64,000 bases of DNA from Symbiodinium natans (taxonomy: Eukaryota > Sar > Dinophyceae > Suessiales > Symbiodiniaceae), in assembly GCA_905221605.1 (NCBI GenBank), contig CAJNDS010000510.1, positions 58,293 through 122,292 on the forward strand. Reading direction: 5' to 3'. Positions 34,675 to 44,067 of this stretch are shown here, piece after piece. The position numbers were made by a program, and so were the translations under genes. Numbering within the stretch: the first letter of the stretch is position 1; the number at the start of each line of letters is the position of its first letter. The notes beneath the pieces are model-generated. The model had not been told where the DNA came from. It saw only the letters and a program-made list of their open reading frames with translations, and did no database searches.

Positions 34675-35292
34675 ATGGCGGGTTCTCGTATTCAGCATGC
34701 TGCTTGGGCGCTCTGCTGGGTTTTGCACTTTTCCTCGCGCTTTTGTCTGCGCTTTGAGATTTCGCTCATGCTGGTGCCGCTGGCATATGGTGCGCCCTCG
34801 ATTCCCAGGGAGGGCCCCCTGTCCGAGGAATCCGACTCGCCACGTGCAGATCCCGATGGATTGGAGCCTGGGCTGCTTCTCATGTCCACTGGTTCAGACC
34901 GGCATGATACAGTTTCTGGAGTCGGCGTGCAGCCGCCGACTGGTTCTTCGACCTTGGCTTTCATTGACCAGCCTACTCGACGCGTTCGCCGCCGTGTTGA
35001 CCTGGATGCTGGCAATGCTGGTCTCATGCATCCTGCGCTACCTGCCGACTTGTCTTCGTCAGGGACAAGTACAAGTGCATCGTTCTCGGTTGTGATCCAG
35101 GACATACACCTTCGCATCCGTGACTTGGAGTTGTTTGCTAGTTCGACGCAGTGTACTCTCGAAGCACTTTCTGCTAGGCTGAGTACCCTTGAAGATCACT
35201 TCGGGCTCACATGCAGTGAACATGCTCCTCGTGTCAATTTGTTGCGTCGGGTCCAGCTTCTGGAACTTGCTAGCCGGAGCTCGTCTAGCTGA
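34675..35292 (+). CDS. Retrotransposon ORF1, unknown protein, about 205 aa
   Basis: The frame is open from 34621; the first ATG is at 34675 and the stop at 35292. The N-terminus has a hydrophobic stretch that could be a signal or membrane segment. The middle is acidic and proline-rich, and the last 60 or so residues look like a short coiled coil. No family was recognised. A Gag-like or accessory role is possible because it is the first ORF after repeat A1, but a separate Gag-like ORF lies downstream. Confidence 0.5.
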   Translation: MAGSRIQHAAWALCWVLHFSSRFCLRFEISLMLVPLAYGAPSIPREGPLSEESDSPRADPDGLEPGLLLMSTGSDRHDTVSGVGVQPPTGSSTLAFIDQPTRRVRRRVDLDAGNAGLMHPALPADLSSSGTSTSASFSVVIQDIHLRIRDLELFASSTQCTLEALSARLSTLEDHFGLTCSEHAPRVNLLRRVQLLELASRSSSS

Positions 35293-35868
35293 ATGTGTGG
35301 GCCTTGCAGCCCCTCTCTTGTACAGTTCGGCGATTTTTTCACGCCTCCATGTCGAGCACTCTTGTGTTCAAAATGCAACGCGCGGGCTGAGGGGCCTCCA
35401 GCGAGGGCTGGCAGTCTTGTACTGGTGCAATTGCATTGCATGTCTCTACGGCATATGCAGTGCCTCTGAGGCATAGCAGGTCTTTCCAGGAGCCAGTCTG
35501 TGTGGTTGGCGACATGTTCTGCGCTGTCTGTGTGTTGCAGTCCGAGGGGGCTCGAGCAGGCAACATGGGGTGCACAGACTGTAGTGCAGTAGGTGACATG
35601 CAAGGTCGTACTAATTTGCAGCAACGCCTTTCAATGTGCAGCATGTAGCCTTTCAGCATGTAACCATATGCGTGTTGAAATTTCTTCCACTGGCAGTGCA
35701 TCGCCCGCTCATCTCTGTCGGAGCGGGAAGTGGATGGCGCTTGCAGGTCCGAGGTGCATCTCATGCCAACAGGTTGCATAACGGCTCATCCTTGGCGTCC
35801 CGGGCCGTGACTGCCTGCTACCGCGGTCGTGGAGTTTTAGCAACTTTGTGAGGGGTTTGGGCGTCCTC
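35293..35868 (+). other. Non-coding gap in the retrotransposon
   Basis: No supported ORF. The stretch may serve as leader or contain RNA signals for the recombinase ORF that follows; none was recognised. Confidence 0.4.
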
Positions 35869-38031
35869 ATGTCGCAGCCTGCTTCCCAGTTTGCTCAGCC
35901 CAAGCCTAAAATTGCTATTTCCCCCCCCGATCTCGACCCATGGGGCCTCTTGGCGGTCATGAAGGGCGACACTGACTCTCCTTTGCTGGCCCAAGAGCCT
36001 ACCAGTTCTTCTGCGAGCACGACCCAAGTGCCTTCTGCCTCCCAGCCCTTGGGGCCGGCGGGCCATCCGGCTTCCCCTCAGTCATCCGCCCCTTCAGCCT
36101 CTGAGAACCTTCATGTGCATTCTGCATCGCACGAGGTCCCTCCCGTGCAGCCTCCACAGCAAGAGCCTTTGCGCGAGGTTGTTAAGTGGGGGAGTGTTCG
36201 CGATTCCTTGGTTAAGGCAATAAGGGGCCCCTATAGTCTCGAGGCACGGGTGGCTACCAGATCTTTGAATATGGGTTTTCCGGGCGTACTCAGCTTTCCT
36301 AGGGAGGTAATGTGGTCTACAGACTCCTTCGCCTGCAATCCCATGGGGTCCATGTGGGACCTTTCGTGGCCGGAGCACAGCAGCACCGATGCTATGGACA
36401 CAGCTGAGCCCCCGGATCAGATTCTGCCGATCTTTGTTGCAAACCCTAAACCTTGGAAAGGGTCCGTTGTTCACTCCAAGGGTTGGTCGGATGCTATTGA
36501 TGCGAACCGGTCGCAGGCCTTGGAAATCTGGAAGTCTCTGATTTTGTCCTCTGGGAGTGCAACAAAAGTAGGTAGGGACCTCTTGCGGGCACAAGAAGAT
36601 TCTTTAGGAGAGGCGAAGGTGAGGCAGATCATTGATGATGTTTTCGCAAAGCGCGCCAGTAGTACGTTGCGAACAAGGTCCACCTCCATGTTGCAGTTCA
36701 TTCGTTGGAGATCATCAGTTGGTCTTGAGACGCCCCCTTTTCCCATCGATGAAAGTGAGGCGTACGACTACATTTGCTTTCTCCGGTCAGAAGGCGCTCC
36801 GAAGTCCAAGGCACCTAGGTTCAGAGAGGCGGCAAATTTTTGTGGGGCTCTTCTGGGCTTTGACTTTGATGATATCTCGCAATCTGCAAGGATTGACGGT
36901 GCTTGCATCGGCACCGTCTTTAAGCCAGTGCAGAAGTGCGACCCCTTGACGGCCGTTCAGGTCCAGTCGTTGGAAGAACAGATCTATGACTTGCCTGACC
37001 TTGAGGCAGTGCTAGTAGGGTTTTGCCTTTATGTTCTTCACGGCCGGTTGAGGTGGTCAGATGCACAGTGTACGGAGTCCGAGCCTGTCCTAGATTCCAC
37101 TGAGAGTGGTTGTGGCTACTTGATCGCAAACCTTTACCATCACAAAACGGCAGACAAGAACAGCCTCCTGCGGCACCGCCTGCTGCCTGTTTCGTGCATA
37201 TCACCGGGCTTGAGCACACATTGTTGGGCCTCTGAGTGGCTTCGTAGGAGGGCACGGTTAGGTCTTCGTGCTGCGCGAGGTGTACCCTTGATGCCCTGCC
37301 CGCTAAATGCAGGGGGCTTTGACACGATCCCTCTTGACGCTTCTCGAGGTGCCATCTTCTTGAGGGAGATCCTTGGGCAGCTGGGACATGCACCGGTCCT
37401 CCCCCAGCGAATCCGTACGCACTCTTTGAAAACGACCATCCTTTCCTGGATGGCTAAGGCTGCTAGCTCAGAGAATCTCAGGAGTGTGGCTGGGTATCAT
37501 GTTGGGAAGTCCCGTTCGACCCTTGAGTACGACAGAGACTCGTTAGCCCCAGTGATGCATCACCTTGAAGGACTCTTTCAACTCATCCGCCTCGGCATAT
37601 TCTCTCCAGACTGCACGCGGTCTGGCCGGTGGACCGGTAGGTTCAAATCCGTCGATCTTGCGTTGGCCAGTTTGCAAGGCGACAGGCCCGATGGGGAGGG
37701 TGAGGCACCAGATGCATTCTCGGATGTCGAGGAGCAGTCCGAAGTTCACTCGCAGGCAGGGGATCCAGTTTCTGATGAGGAGTTCGCTGAAGGCCTGCAG
37801 AGTGTTCAGCAGTTGGCTGCTCGGATCCCGGTGGAAACTCCGGCCTTGCCACCACAGGTTTTCATGCACAAGACAAGTAAGGTGTTCCACATCCCCAGGG
37901 CCGACCATCCTTCCTCAGAAGGCGAGATCACAATTTTGGTCTGTGGCCGGACAGCTAACGTAAATTATGAGCTTGTTCCCATGCCGACAATTTGTGTGGC
38001 CAAGTGCAGCGGCTGTTGGGCGAGCAGATAA
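35869..38031 (+). CDS. Tyrosine recombinase of the retrotransposon, 720 aa
   Basis: The first ATG in the frame is at 35869. The N-terminal 210 residues are Pro/Ser-rich and of unknown fold. A core-binding helical region follows (about 245-340). The catalytic domain shows Arg395 in Arg-Trp-Ser-Asp-Ala, His518-x-x-Lys521, His544 (Gly-Tyr-His-Val) and the nucleophile Tyr554, matching the Arg-His-Lys-His-Tyr set of phage-integrase-type recombinases. These cut and rejoin DNA through a phosphotyrosine and would integrate the circular cDNA. The C-terminal 150 residues include an acidic stretch and a possible Cys-x2-Cys element. The ORF is intact and is followed after 170 bp by the Gag-like ORF. Confidence 0.85.
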   Translation: MSQPASQFAQPKPKIAISPPDLDPWGLLAVMKGDTDSPLLAQEPTSSSASTTQVPSASQPLGPAGHPASPQSSAPSASENLHVHSASHEVPPVQPPQQEPLREVVKWGSVRDSLVKAIRGPYSLEARVATRSLNMGFPGVLSFPREVMWSTDSFACNPMGSMWDLSWPEHSSTDAMDTAEPPDQILPIFVANPKPWKGSVVHSKGWSDAIDANRSQALEIWKSLILSSGSATKVGRDLLRAQEDSLGEAKVRQIIDDVFAKRASSTLRTRSTSMLQFIRWRSSVGLETPPFPIDESEAYDYICFLRSEGAPKSKAPRFREAANFCGALLGFDFDDISQSARIDGACIGTVFKPVQKCDPLTAVQVQSLEEQIYDLPDLEAVLVGFCLYVLHGRLRWSDAQCTESEPVLDSTESGCGYLIANLYHHKTADKNSLLRHRLLPVSCISPGLSTHCWASEWLRRRARLGLRAARGVPLMPCPLNAGGFDTIPLDASRGAIFLREILGQLGHAPVLPQRIRTHSLKTTILSWMAKAASSENLRSVAGYHVGKSRSTLEYDRDSLAPVMHHLEGLFQLIRLGIFSPDCTRSGRWTGRFKSVDLALASLQGDRPDGEGEAPDAFSDVEEQSEVHSQAGDPVSDEEFAEGLQSVQQLAARIPVETPALPPQVFMHKTSKVFHIPRADHPSSEGEITILVCGRTANVNYELVPMPTICVAKCSGCWASR

Positions 38032-38200
38032 AAATGCACGTGTGACCAGCTTTTCGCATGCCGTTCAAGTTGCTGTGCCTGTTGTCTTCAGTTTCTGTGG
38101 GGGGGGGTGTTTGCAGAAACCTTCTCTGCACTTTCATGCTCTCCGCTCGCTTGTCGGCACAGATCTGTAGCATGCGAGGTCCCGAGCCCGCGTAGCTGTG

Positions 38201-39436
38201 ATGGCTGCCATTGATTCGGAGGCCCTTTTCAAGTCAAAGTGCAAGCAGCTCAAGTTGCCAGATGCGGTCATCACCAAACTTGCAGGTAAGGGGTGGACCA
38301 CCTTTGGTACCTTTGCTTTCTGCTGCCCTGGTGAGCCGGGTCGTATCAGTGAAGCTGAGTTCAAGTCGGCTGTTGCCGACCCCGTAGTGGCAGCTGAAGT
38401 GGAGCATGTGCCTAAGCTCCGTCGCTTGCACTTTGAGGCTTATGCCATGACTGCTGCGGAGCTGAAGCGCACAGCAGATGCTACAGAGAGTGATACGCCG
38501 CGTAAGATCCCGGCAGTGGAGTTGGCGTCTCGCTACGACCAGCTGCAGGCTCGGGTGAAGCCTCTCCGAATCATTGACAAGCTCGAACCGTCGCATGCCC
38601 TTGTGAACCTCGCGTCGTCCATGCTGGATGAAGGCAAGGTCCGCTACATCGAGTGGAGTCGGTGTACTAGCAGGGCCCAGGAGATCAATTCTATCAAAGA
38701 AGATCAGGCGTTGAAGGTCCTGCAGGGCGGGAAGTCAGGGGCCATTCGGCTGGTTGATTCCGAGGTCAAGTTGACAGCTGCGGTTCAGTCAGATTTGGAG
38801 GTTTTCCAGGCACTCAGGAGGCGCGGCATTGCATACAATCTGGCAGCGATCATGAGCTTTGAGAAGCATGAGCTCTTGCTTGATTTGCTGTTCACAGAGT
38901 TTCAGCGGGATGTGCCTGCCGGCTTCCAGCCGGTTACTTTTTCCCAGCTTCAGCAAGCCGACAGGGAGATTCACGTCCGCATGGGTGAGCATACGCGTGC
39001 AGGATTGGTTCCTTCGGCCGCAGGTGCACTGCCCTTGGACGACCCCCTTGATGCGGTCCTCAAGTCTCCGGCGGTTCAGTGGCTGTTGATGCCTCGCCCG
39101 AAGCATGGCGCTGCTTCGGCTCCCAAGCAAGACTCTGCAGCACAGGGTTCGGGCCCCAAGCCAAAAGCCAAGGCAAAGGGCAAGGCAAAGGCGGGCTCTC
39201 CTGTGCCGTCCGAGAGAAAGCAGCAGCAGACCTCGAATAAGCGGCGCAAGACCATGTTTCGTATGCCAAAGCCGTTGATCGGCGGCGTGCCGAAAACCGC
39301 CGCAGGACAGAACATCTGTTTCGATCATAACCTGGGGAAATGCACCCCGGGGGTGGCGGAGTGTCCCAAAGGCCTGCACGTCTGCTGTTATGAAGGCTGC
39401 TTCAGTCGAGACCATGTCTTCTCGCATCACTCGTGA
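38201..39436 (+). CDS. Gag-like protein with Cys/His knuckle, 411 aa
   Basis: ATG at 38201 (preceded by GTG), TGA at 39434-39436. Residues 1-290 are helical and may form the capsid-like assembly domain. A long Lys/Ala/Pro-rich basic linker follows (roughly 305-350), suited to nucleic-acid binding. The C-terminus carries several Cys and His residues in a CCCH-like arrangement (Cys-x8-Cys-x6-Cys-x5-His, then Cys-Cys and a final His-His), as expected of a nucleocapsid knuckle. The frame continues directly into Pol past the TGA, which is followed by CGG. Gag is a functional label from position and features, not from a sequence-family match. Confidence 0.7.
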   Translation: MAAIDSEALFKSKCKQLKLPDAVITKLAGKGWTTFGTFAFCCPGEPGRISEAEFKSAVADPVVAAEVEHVPKLRRLHFEAYAMTAAELKRTADATESDTPRKIPAVELASRYDQLQARVKPLRIIDKLEPSHALVNLASSMLDEGKVRYIEWSRCTSRAQEINSIKEDQALKVLQGGKSGAIRLVDSEVKLTAAVQSDLEVFQALRRRGIAYNLAAIMSFEKHELLLDLLFTEFQRDVPAGFQPVTFSQLQQADREIHVRMGEHTRAGLVPSAAGALPLDDPLDAVLKSPAVQWLLMPRPKHGAASAPKQDSAAQGSGPKPKAKAKGKAKAGSPVPSERKQQQTSNKRRKTMFRMPKPLIGGVPKTAAGQNICFDHNLGKCTPGVAECPKGLHVCCYEGCFSRDHVFSHHS

Positions 39437-39439
39437 CGG
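39434..39439 (+). promoter_or_regulatory. Probable stop-codon readthrough site, UGA-CGG
   Basis: Gag and Pol are in the same frame (both at positions 2 modulo 3), separated only by this TGA. The next codon is CGG. UGA followed by C, and UGA-CGG in particular, is a known leaky context used by several plus-strand RNA viruses. Pol has no in-frame ATG until 39551, so readthrough would supply the missing start. Inferred, not shown. Confidence 0.6.
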
Positions 39440-39460
39440 CAAAGGTCAGGAGCCGGATCC

Positions 39461-42400
39461 GTGCGTGACGCGCCCCAGCCTCACCATGCGAAGCTCTTGC
39501 GTGAATCAGATCTTTCCTGCAATGCTCCTTCGGAGCCTGCCGAATCTCCTATGCACTCCATGCCGAGGGGCATGGACAAGGTGCCTGCTTCGTCTTTGCC
39601 GAGGGGCAAACGGCCGATGCAGGATCCAAGTGTTTCACAGTCGAATTCTGATGCCCGTTTCCATTTTCCATGTCCTGGTCAGTTGTTTCTGCAGACATCG
39701 CACTTGCATCAAGCTTCTGGTGTCCCGCAGCCGACTCCAGAGCAGGTGCCTCCTGCAGCAGCGTCGGCACCGCCATCTGCTGCTGAAATTCTTTCCTTGT
39801 TGCAGTCTTCCTTTGCTTCCCCGACAAGGAATAGTAGGGCACATGCGCTGGCTTCATCCGATGCTGTCGTCAGTTACTTTAATGTCGGGGCATTCTCCCA
39901 GGGCGCTCGGTTTGGGGTCACCCGGGAGACACACAGGCATTCGCAAGCACTGGCGGACATCAACCGGTGGCTCCGCTCCAAGTTCCCGTCCCAGCATTGG
40001 TCTAGCATCGCAATTAATCATAATGAAAAGTTGCAGCTGCACAGGGACCTGGCCAACGAGCCGGGCACGATGAACTTTGCTGTTGCTTTGGGAAGCTTCC
40101 AGGGCGGAGGCCTCTTTGTCGAGGATGCTTCCGGTGATGTGAGCAGGTTTTGCGCCGAGCTTCAGGCTTTCATCAAGGGCACTGTGCACAATCTTCTCGC
40201 TTCACCGCTTGCCTTTTCTGGCCGCAAATGGCATCAGTCTGAGCCGTGGCATGGCGATCGTTGGGTCATTACGGCCTACACGTGTTCTCGTTTGGGATCC
40301 TTCCCTGCCGGCGACATTGATGCCTTGCGTGCCTTGAATTTTCCGCTCCCGCCCCAGTGTCTCCCACAGGTCTCTGTGCCGAGCTCAGTTCCCCCGCCTG
40401 ACGCCGGCCCGCCACCCCACACTGCAGCTGTCGAGCCACAGGGTCGCAAGCCCTTTGCGTTGGAAATCTTCTGTGGTAGTGCTGGCGTGTCGGCCGCCTT
40501 TCGTCGGGTGGGCATTGAGTCGCTCGGAGTGGATCACGCATGCCCGGGTTCTAGAGCAAAGTCGCCTATGATCCGCCTGGATCTTCGCCGCAAGGCCCAC
40601 CAGGACATCCTTTGGAGTGAAATACAGCGGGCAGACGTAGTCTGGCTCGCGCCCCCCTGCGGGACAGCGTCACGTGCCAGAGCAGTGCCTCTGAAACAGA
40701 AGGGGTTGCCGCGTGTTCGCCCTCTGCGGGACGCTCGCTATCCTGAAGGTTTCCCGTGGCTCACTGGCGTGCCTGCGGCAAAGGTTCAGAGTGCAAACCA
40801 GCTTTATGCTTGGGCGGCCGAGGTCTTCGCATATTGCCTACGCACTGCTAAGATTGTCATTTTGGAGAATCCCGCCAATTCTTGGCTCTGGCAAACAAAA
40901 TGGTTCAAACCACTGCGCCCTAAAGCTTTTTGGCAGGTCCTTCATAACTGCATGTACGGCTCTATGCGGCGAAAGCTAACAGGTTTGCTCTCGTCCATTC
41001 CGCTACCGGGCATGCAACTTACGTGCAATGGCAAGCATAGTCACCTTGCCTGGGGTGCCCAAAACACCAAGCAAGGCTGGACCTTCAGTACTGCTGCGGA
41101 AACTGCTTACCCTGTAGACTTCTGTCGGGCGGTCGCGACCGACGTGTTGGTAGCATTGCAAGATCGTGGTTTCTCCTTTCATCACGAAGGTTCTCCCACC
41201 GCTGCAGCTCAAGCTGCCATGGCTTCCAACAAGCAGCCCCGTCGGGGCCGCGGTCAGGTTGGCCCTTCTGAGTTTGCATCCAAAGTGCTCCTTCAGGTTC
41301 CCGTGCAGTCCAATTTGCCACCGACGATGCCGGCCACGGCGCCCGCAGGTTTACAAGGCGTTCCAGTTGGTTCTAAGCTGTTGTGGTCCCGTGAGGTGCT
41401 AAAGGGGGATTGTCGGGTTAAGGAGTGTGAATATGGCATATACCATACGCCCGAAGCTTTCCTCGACAAAGCTTTGCAAACGGTCCATCCCTTCGATACT
41501 CCTGTGTGCATTGATCGGCCTAACCTTCGAGCAATTGCCTTCACGCTTGAAAATGGAGTGGAGGCAACAGCTCTCCGTCGCAAGCAAGTCCTGGAGTACT
41601 ACTCGAAGAGAAAACTTGAGCTCGCTGAGGAGGAGAAACATTTGAAGGATTCAATGCACCCGGATGTTCGGAGTGTGATGGAGTCGAAGAATCTTCTGTT
41701 GTTCAAGGAGATGTTGAAAGATGCAGAAGTACATGACGAGTTCCTCTTCGATGACATGGTAAGTGGCTTCAGGGTCACGGGTGAGCTGAGGCCTTCGGGC
41801 CAATTCCCATCTAAGTGCAAGGTTGCAGCCATCACTGTGGACGACTTGAGGGCCACGGCCAAGTGGGCGAAGCATTTGGTGGAGGCTTCTTGCAGGCGAG
41901 CGGCAAAAGACAAATCTGTCGCGAAAGAGGTGTATGCTGAATCCCTGGACCAAGTCGACAAAGGGTGGTTGCGGGGCCCTTTTACGTGGGAGCAGATGGA
42001 TGAGCGCCATGGCGGCACCTGGATTCCTTCGAAAAGGTTCGGCGTCGTTCAAGGCGATAAGGTGAGATCTGTGGATGACCTGAGCGAGTTCTTGGTCAAC
42101 GCGACGGTGACCGAGACCGAGAAGATCTTGCTTGAAGGTATCGATGAGATTACTTGTCTGGCCCGGTATTTTGGCGGTGCCACTGTGGCGGGTGTGGACT
42201 CCTTCAGACTTCCGTCTTCGTCCAAAGGAACCGTGACGAGGAGATTACACCCTGATTTCAGGAATGGCGAGGCCAGGAGGTTGTTGGGCCGGGCACTTGA
42301 TCTGAAAGCCGCTTATAAACAACTCGCAGTCCATCCAGCCGACCGGTGGGCGTCTGTGCTAGCGGTTTTGGACGTGGAGTCGGACAAGGTGCTCTACTTT

Positions 42401-43477
42401 GAATCGCTGGCATTACCGTTTGGAGCAACGAGCGCTGTCACAGGATTTAATAGAGCCGGACGAGCCTTGCGAATGATTATGAGTCGCTTGCTGTTTCTGA
42501 CCAATACAAGCTTTTTCGATGACTATTGCCAAATGGAGGTTGCGCCTCTTGCTGAGTCGGCTGATTCTTCTGCATTGGAGCTGATGAGCTTACTCGGGTG
42601 GCAAGTGTCTACGGGTGATAAGCTTAAGAACTTTTCCTCTACCTTCAACATGCTTGGCGCTACGATCTCCTTCGATGAGCTTCCCAAGGGTTTTGTCAAT
42701 GTCTCGAACAAGCCGGGAAGGATTGAAGACATCGAGAAGTTGGCCAAAGAGTTGGAGGATCGCGGCCAAAAGGGAATCGATGTTCTGCCGTCGCTGAAAG
42801 GAAAGCTGCTTTATGCAGCTGGACACGTCTTTGGAAAGTGTGCTCAGATTGCAACACAATTGATCCGGCACTATGAGAGTTTTGGGTCAAAGTCGGCTGA
42901 CTTCGAATCCTTGTGCCGTGCCATTTGGTTGGCGATTCGCACGTTGAAGGAGGCTGGCCCGAGGAGGATCTCTTTGTGGTCGGAGCAGCCTCCGATCGTC
43001 ATCTTTTCAGATGGAGCGCATGAGTCTGACCTTGTCACGCATGGAGCTGTGATCGTCGATCAGGCTACTGGGTTCAAAGAGGTGTTCGGGGATAAAGTTC
43101 CTGACGACGTCGTCACCGGGTGGCGAAAATCTGGTCGCAGACAACTGATCTTCTTTGCGGAGCTCTTCCCGGTGCTTGTCGCCAAAAGAACATGGGCGGA
43201 CAGGCTTCGGAATCGTCGTGTCTTGCTCTTCGTAGACAACCAAGCGGCGAAGTCAGCTCTGATTAGGGGATACTCACCTTTGGTTGATGCTTCAAAGGTT
43301 CTGGCGGACATTTTCGAGCTTGATGTCCGGCTGGGTTGCTTGACTTGGGTCTGCTGGGTGCCCTCCAAGAGCAACGTTGCAGATGCAGCATCCCGCCTGG
43401 AGTTCGAATCGTACGCAGGGATCTTCAAAAGGGTCATGCCGCGGTATGCAGAAACTTCCTATGCCAGGATTGCCTAG
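39461..43477 (+). CDS. Pol polyprotein: dioxygenase, C5-methyltransferase, RT, RNase H
   Basis: The frame opens after the Gag stop and ends with TAG at 43475-43477; the first ATG is 39551. Numbering from 39461: (1) residues 160-280 resemble a 2-oxoglutarate/Fe(II) dioxygenase of the TET/JBP type, with His194-x-Asp196, distal His258 and 2-oxoglutarate-binding Arg267. (2) Residues 332-570 are a C5-cytosine methyltransferase-like domain with Phe-Cys-Gly-Ser-Ala-Gly (337-342), catalytic Pro-Pro-Cys400 and Glu469-Asn-Pro. (3) The reverse transcriptase spans about 840-1090, with Asp947 in motif A, Leu-Pro-Phe-Gly-Ala-Thr (985-990) and Phe-Phe-Asp1020-Asp1021. (4) An RNase H-like domain has Asp1184, Glu1234, Asp1259 and Asp1308. 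The ORF is intact. Confidence 0.85.
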   Translation: MRDAPQPHHAKLLRESDLSCNAPSEPAESPMHSMPRGMDKVPASSLPRGKRPMQDPSVSQSNSDARFHFPCPGQLFLQTSHLHQASGVPQPTPEQVPPAAASAPPSAAEILSLLQSSFASPTRNSRAHALASSDAVVSYFNVGAFSQGARFGVTRETHRHSQALADINRWLRSKFPSQHWSSIAINHNEKLQLHRDLANEPGTMNFAVALGSFQGGGLFVEDASGDVSRFCAELQAFIKGTVHNLLASPLAFSGRKWHQSEPWHGDRWVITAYTCSRLGSFPAGDIDALRALNFPLPPQCLPQVSVPSSVPPPDAGPPPHTAAVEPQGRKPFALEIFCGSAGVSAAFRRVGIESLGVDHACPGSRAKSPMIRLDLRRKAHQDILWSEIQRADVVWLAPPCGTASRARAVPLKQKGLPRVRPLRDARYPEGFPWLTGVPAAKVQSANQLYAWAAEVFAYCLRTAKIVILENPANSWLWQTKWFKPLRPKAFWQVLHNCMYGSMRRKLTGLLSSIPLPGMQLTCNGKHSHLAWGAQNTKQGWTFSTAAETAYPVDFCRAVATDVLVALQDRGFSFHHEGSPTAAAQAAMASNKQPRRGRGQVGPSEFASKVLLQVPVQSNLPPTMPATAPAGLQGVPVGSKLLWSREVLKGDCRVKECEYGIYHTPEAFLDKALQTVHPFDTPVCIDRPNLRAIAFTLENGVEATALRRKQVLEYYSKRKLELAEEEKHLKDSMHPDVRSVMESKNLLLFKEMLKDAEVHDEFLFDDMVSGFRVTGELRPSGQFPSKCKVAAITVDDLRATAKWAKHLVEASCRRAAKDKSVAKEVYAESLDQVDKGWLRGPFTWEQMDERHGGTWIPSKRFGVVQGDKVRSVDDLSEFLVNATVTETEKILLEGIDEITCLARYFGGATVAGVDSFRLPSSSKGTVTRRLHPDFRNGEARRLLGRALDLKAAYKQLAVHPADRWASVLAVLDVESDKVLYFESLALPFGATSAVTGFNRAGRALRMIMSRLLFLTNTSFFDDYCQMEVAPLAESADSSALELMSLLGWQVSTGDKLKNFSSTFNMLGATISFDELPKGFVNVSNKPGRIEDIEKLAKELEDRGQKGIDVLPSLKGKLLYAAGHVFGKCAQIATQLIRHYESFGSKSADFESLCRAIWLAIRTLKEAGPRRISLWSEQPPIVIFSDGAHESDLVTHGAVIVDQATGFKEVFGDKVPDDVVTGWRKSGRRQLIFFAELFPVLVAKRTWADRLRNRRVLLFVDNQAAKSALIRGYSPLVDASKVLADIFELDVRLGCLTWVCWVPSKSNVADAASRLEFESYAGIFKRVMPRYAETSYARIA

Positions 43478-43499
43478 TCGGGTCTTTGGAGCTGAAGGG

Positions 43500-43818
43500 G
43501 GGAAGGACGCGCAATCCTTGAGTGTGATGCACGGGCTGCTCTGTGGGCCGAGGGGCCAAAGGATCCGGGGCTGTCTGGTGCGTCCACCACATGTGCCGCT
43601 ATGCAGCGTTCGCATACTCGCCCCCATGCTCATTTGGAAAAAGAAGACCGATTGAATGCATATTGCGAGCTGACCTGGATTCCTATTTGAAAGGATTGAA
43701 TATTTAAGGTGAGGTCTATAATATTCGATCCTTGAGATAATCAACTCTCTGAAATTGAAATTTGCTGAGATTGACTGATTTGAGTTATAACCTTCAAGGA
43801 TTGCCGATAAGGAAATAA
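43500..43818 (+). repeat. Split direct repeat B1
   Basis: 319 bp, repeated at 44068-44386 with one visible difference (CGCATACTCG here, CGCGTACTCG in B2). It ends GATAAGGAAATAA directly against A2. Confidence 0.95.
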
Positions 43819-44048
43819 GAGAAATTTCACGGAACGTGAGATCACCTTATTTCCGTAGGCAACAGGTAAATGTTACCGTCCTTGAAGTTTATAAATGTCA
43901 AACATGTTTTATATTTGTGCGTCCGCTGGAAAAACGATATGTTTGTCCTGTGTGGGAATTTTGCATGATGTTTTGCAGAATGGGGTCATGAGTCAGTTGT
44001 ACCGCGCCGGCTGCTCAAGATGACAGCCGGAGTAGCTGTGTCCTTCTT
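43819..44048 (+). repeat. Split direct repeat A2
   Basis: Second copy of A1. The B1-A2 junction (AAATAA then GAGAAATT) represents the joined ends of the circular form. Confidence 0.95.
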
Positions 44049-44067
44049 TAGACCCACCCACCCACCC

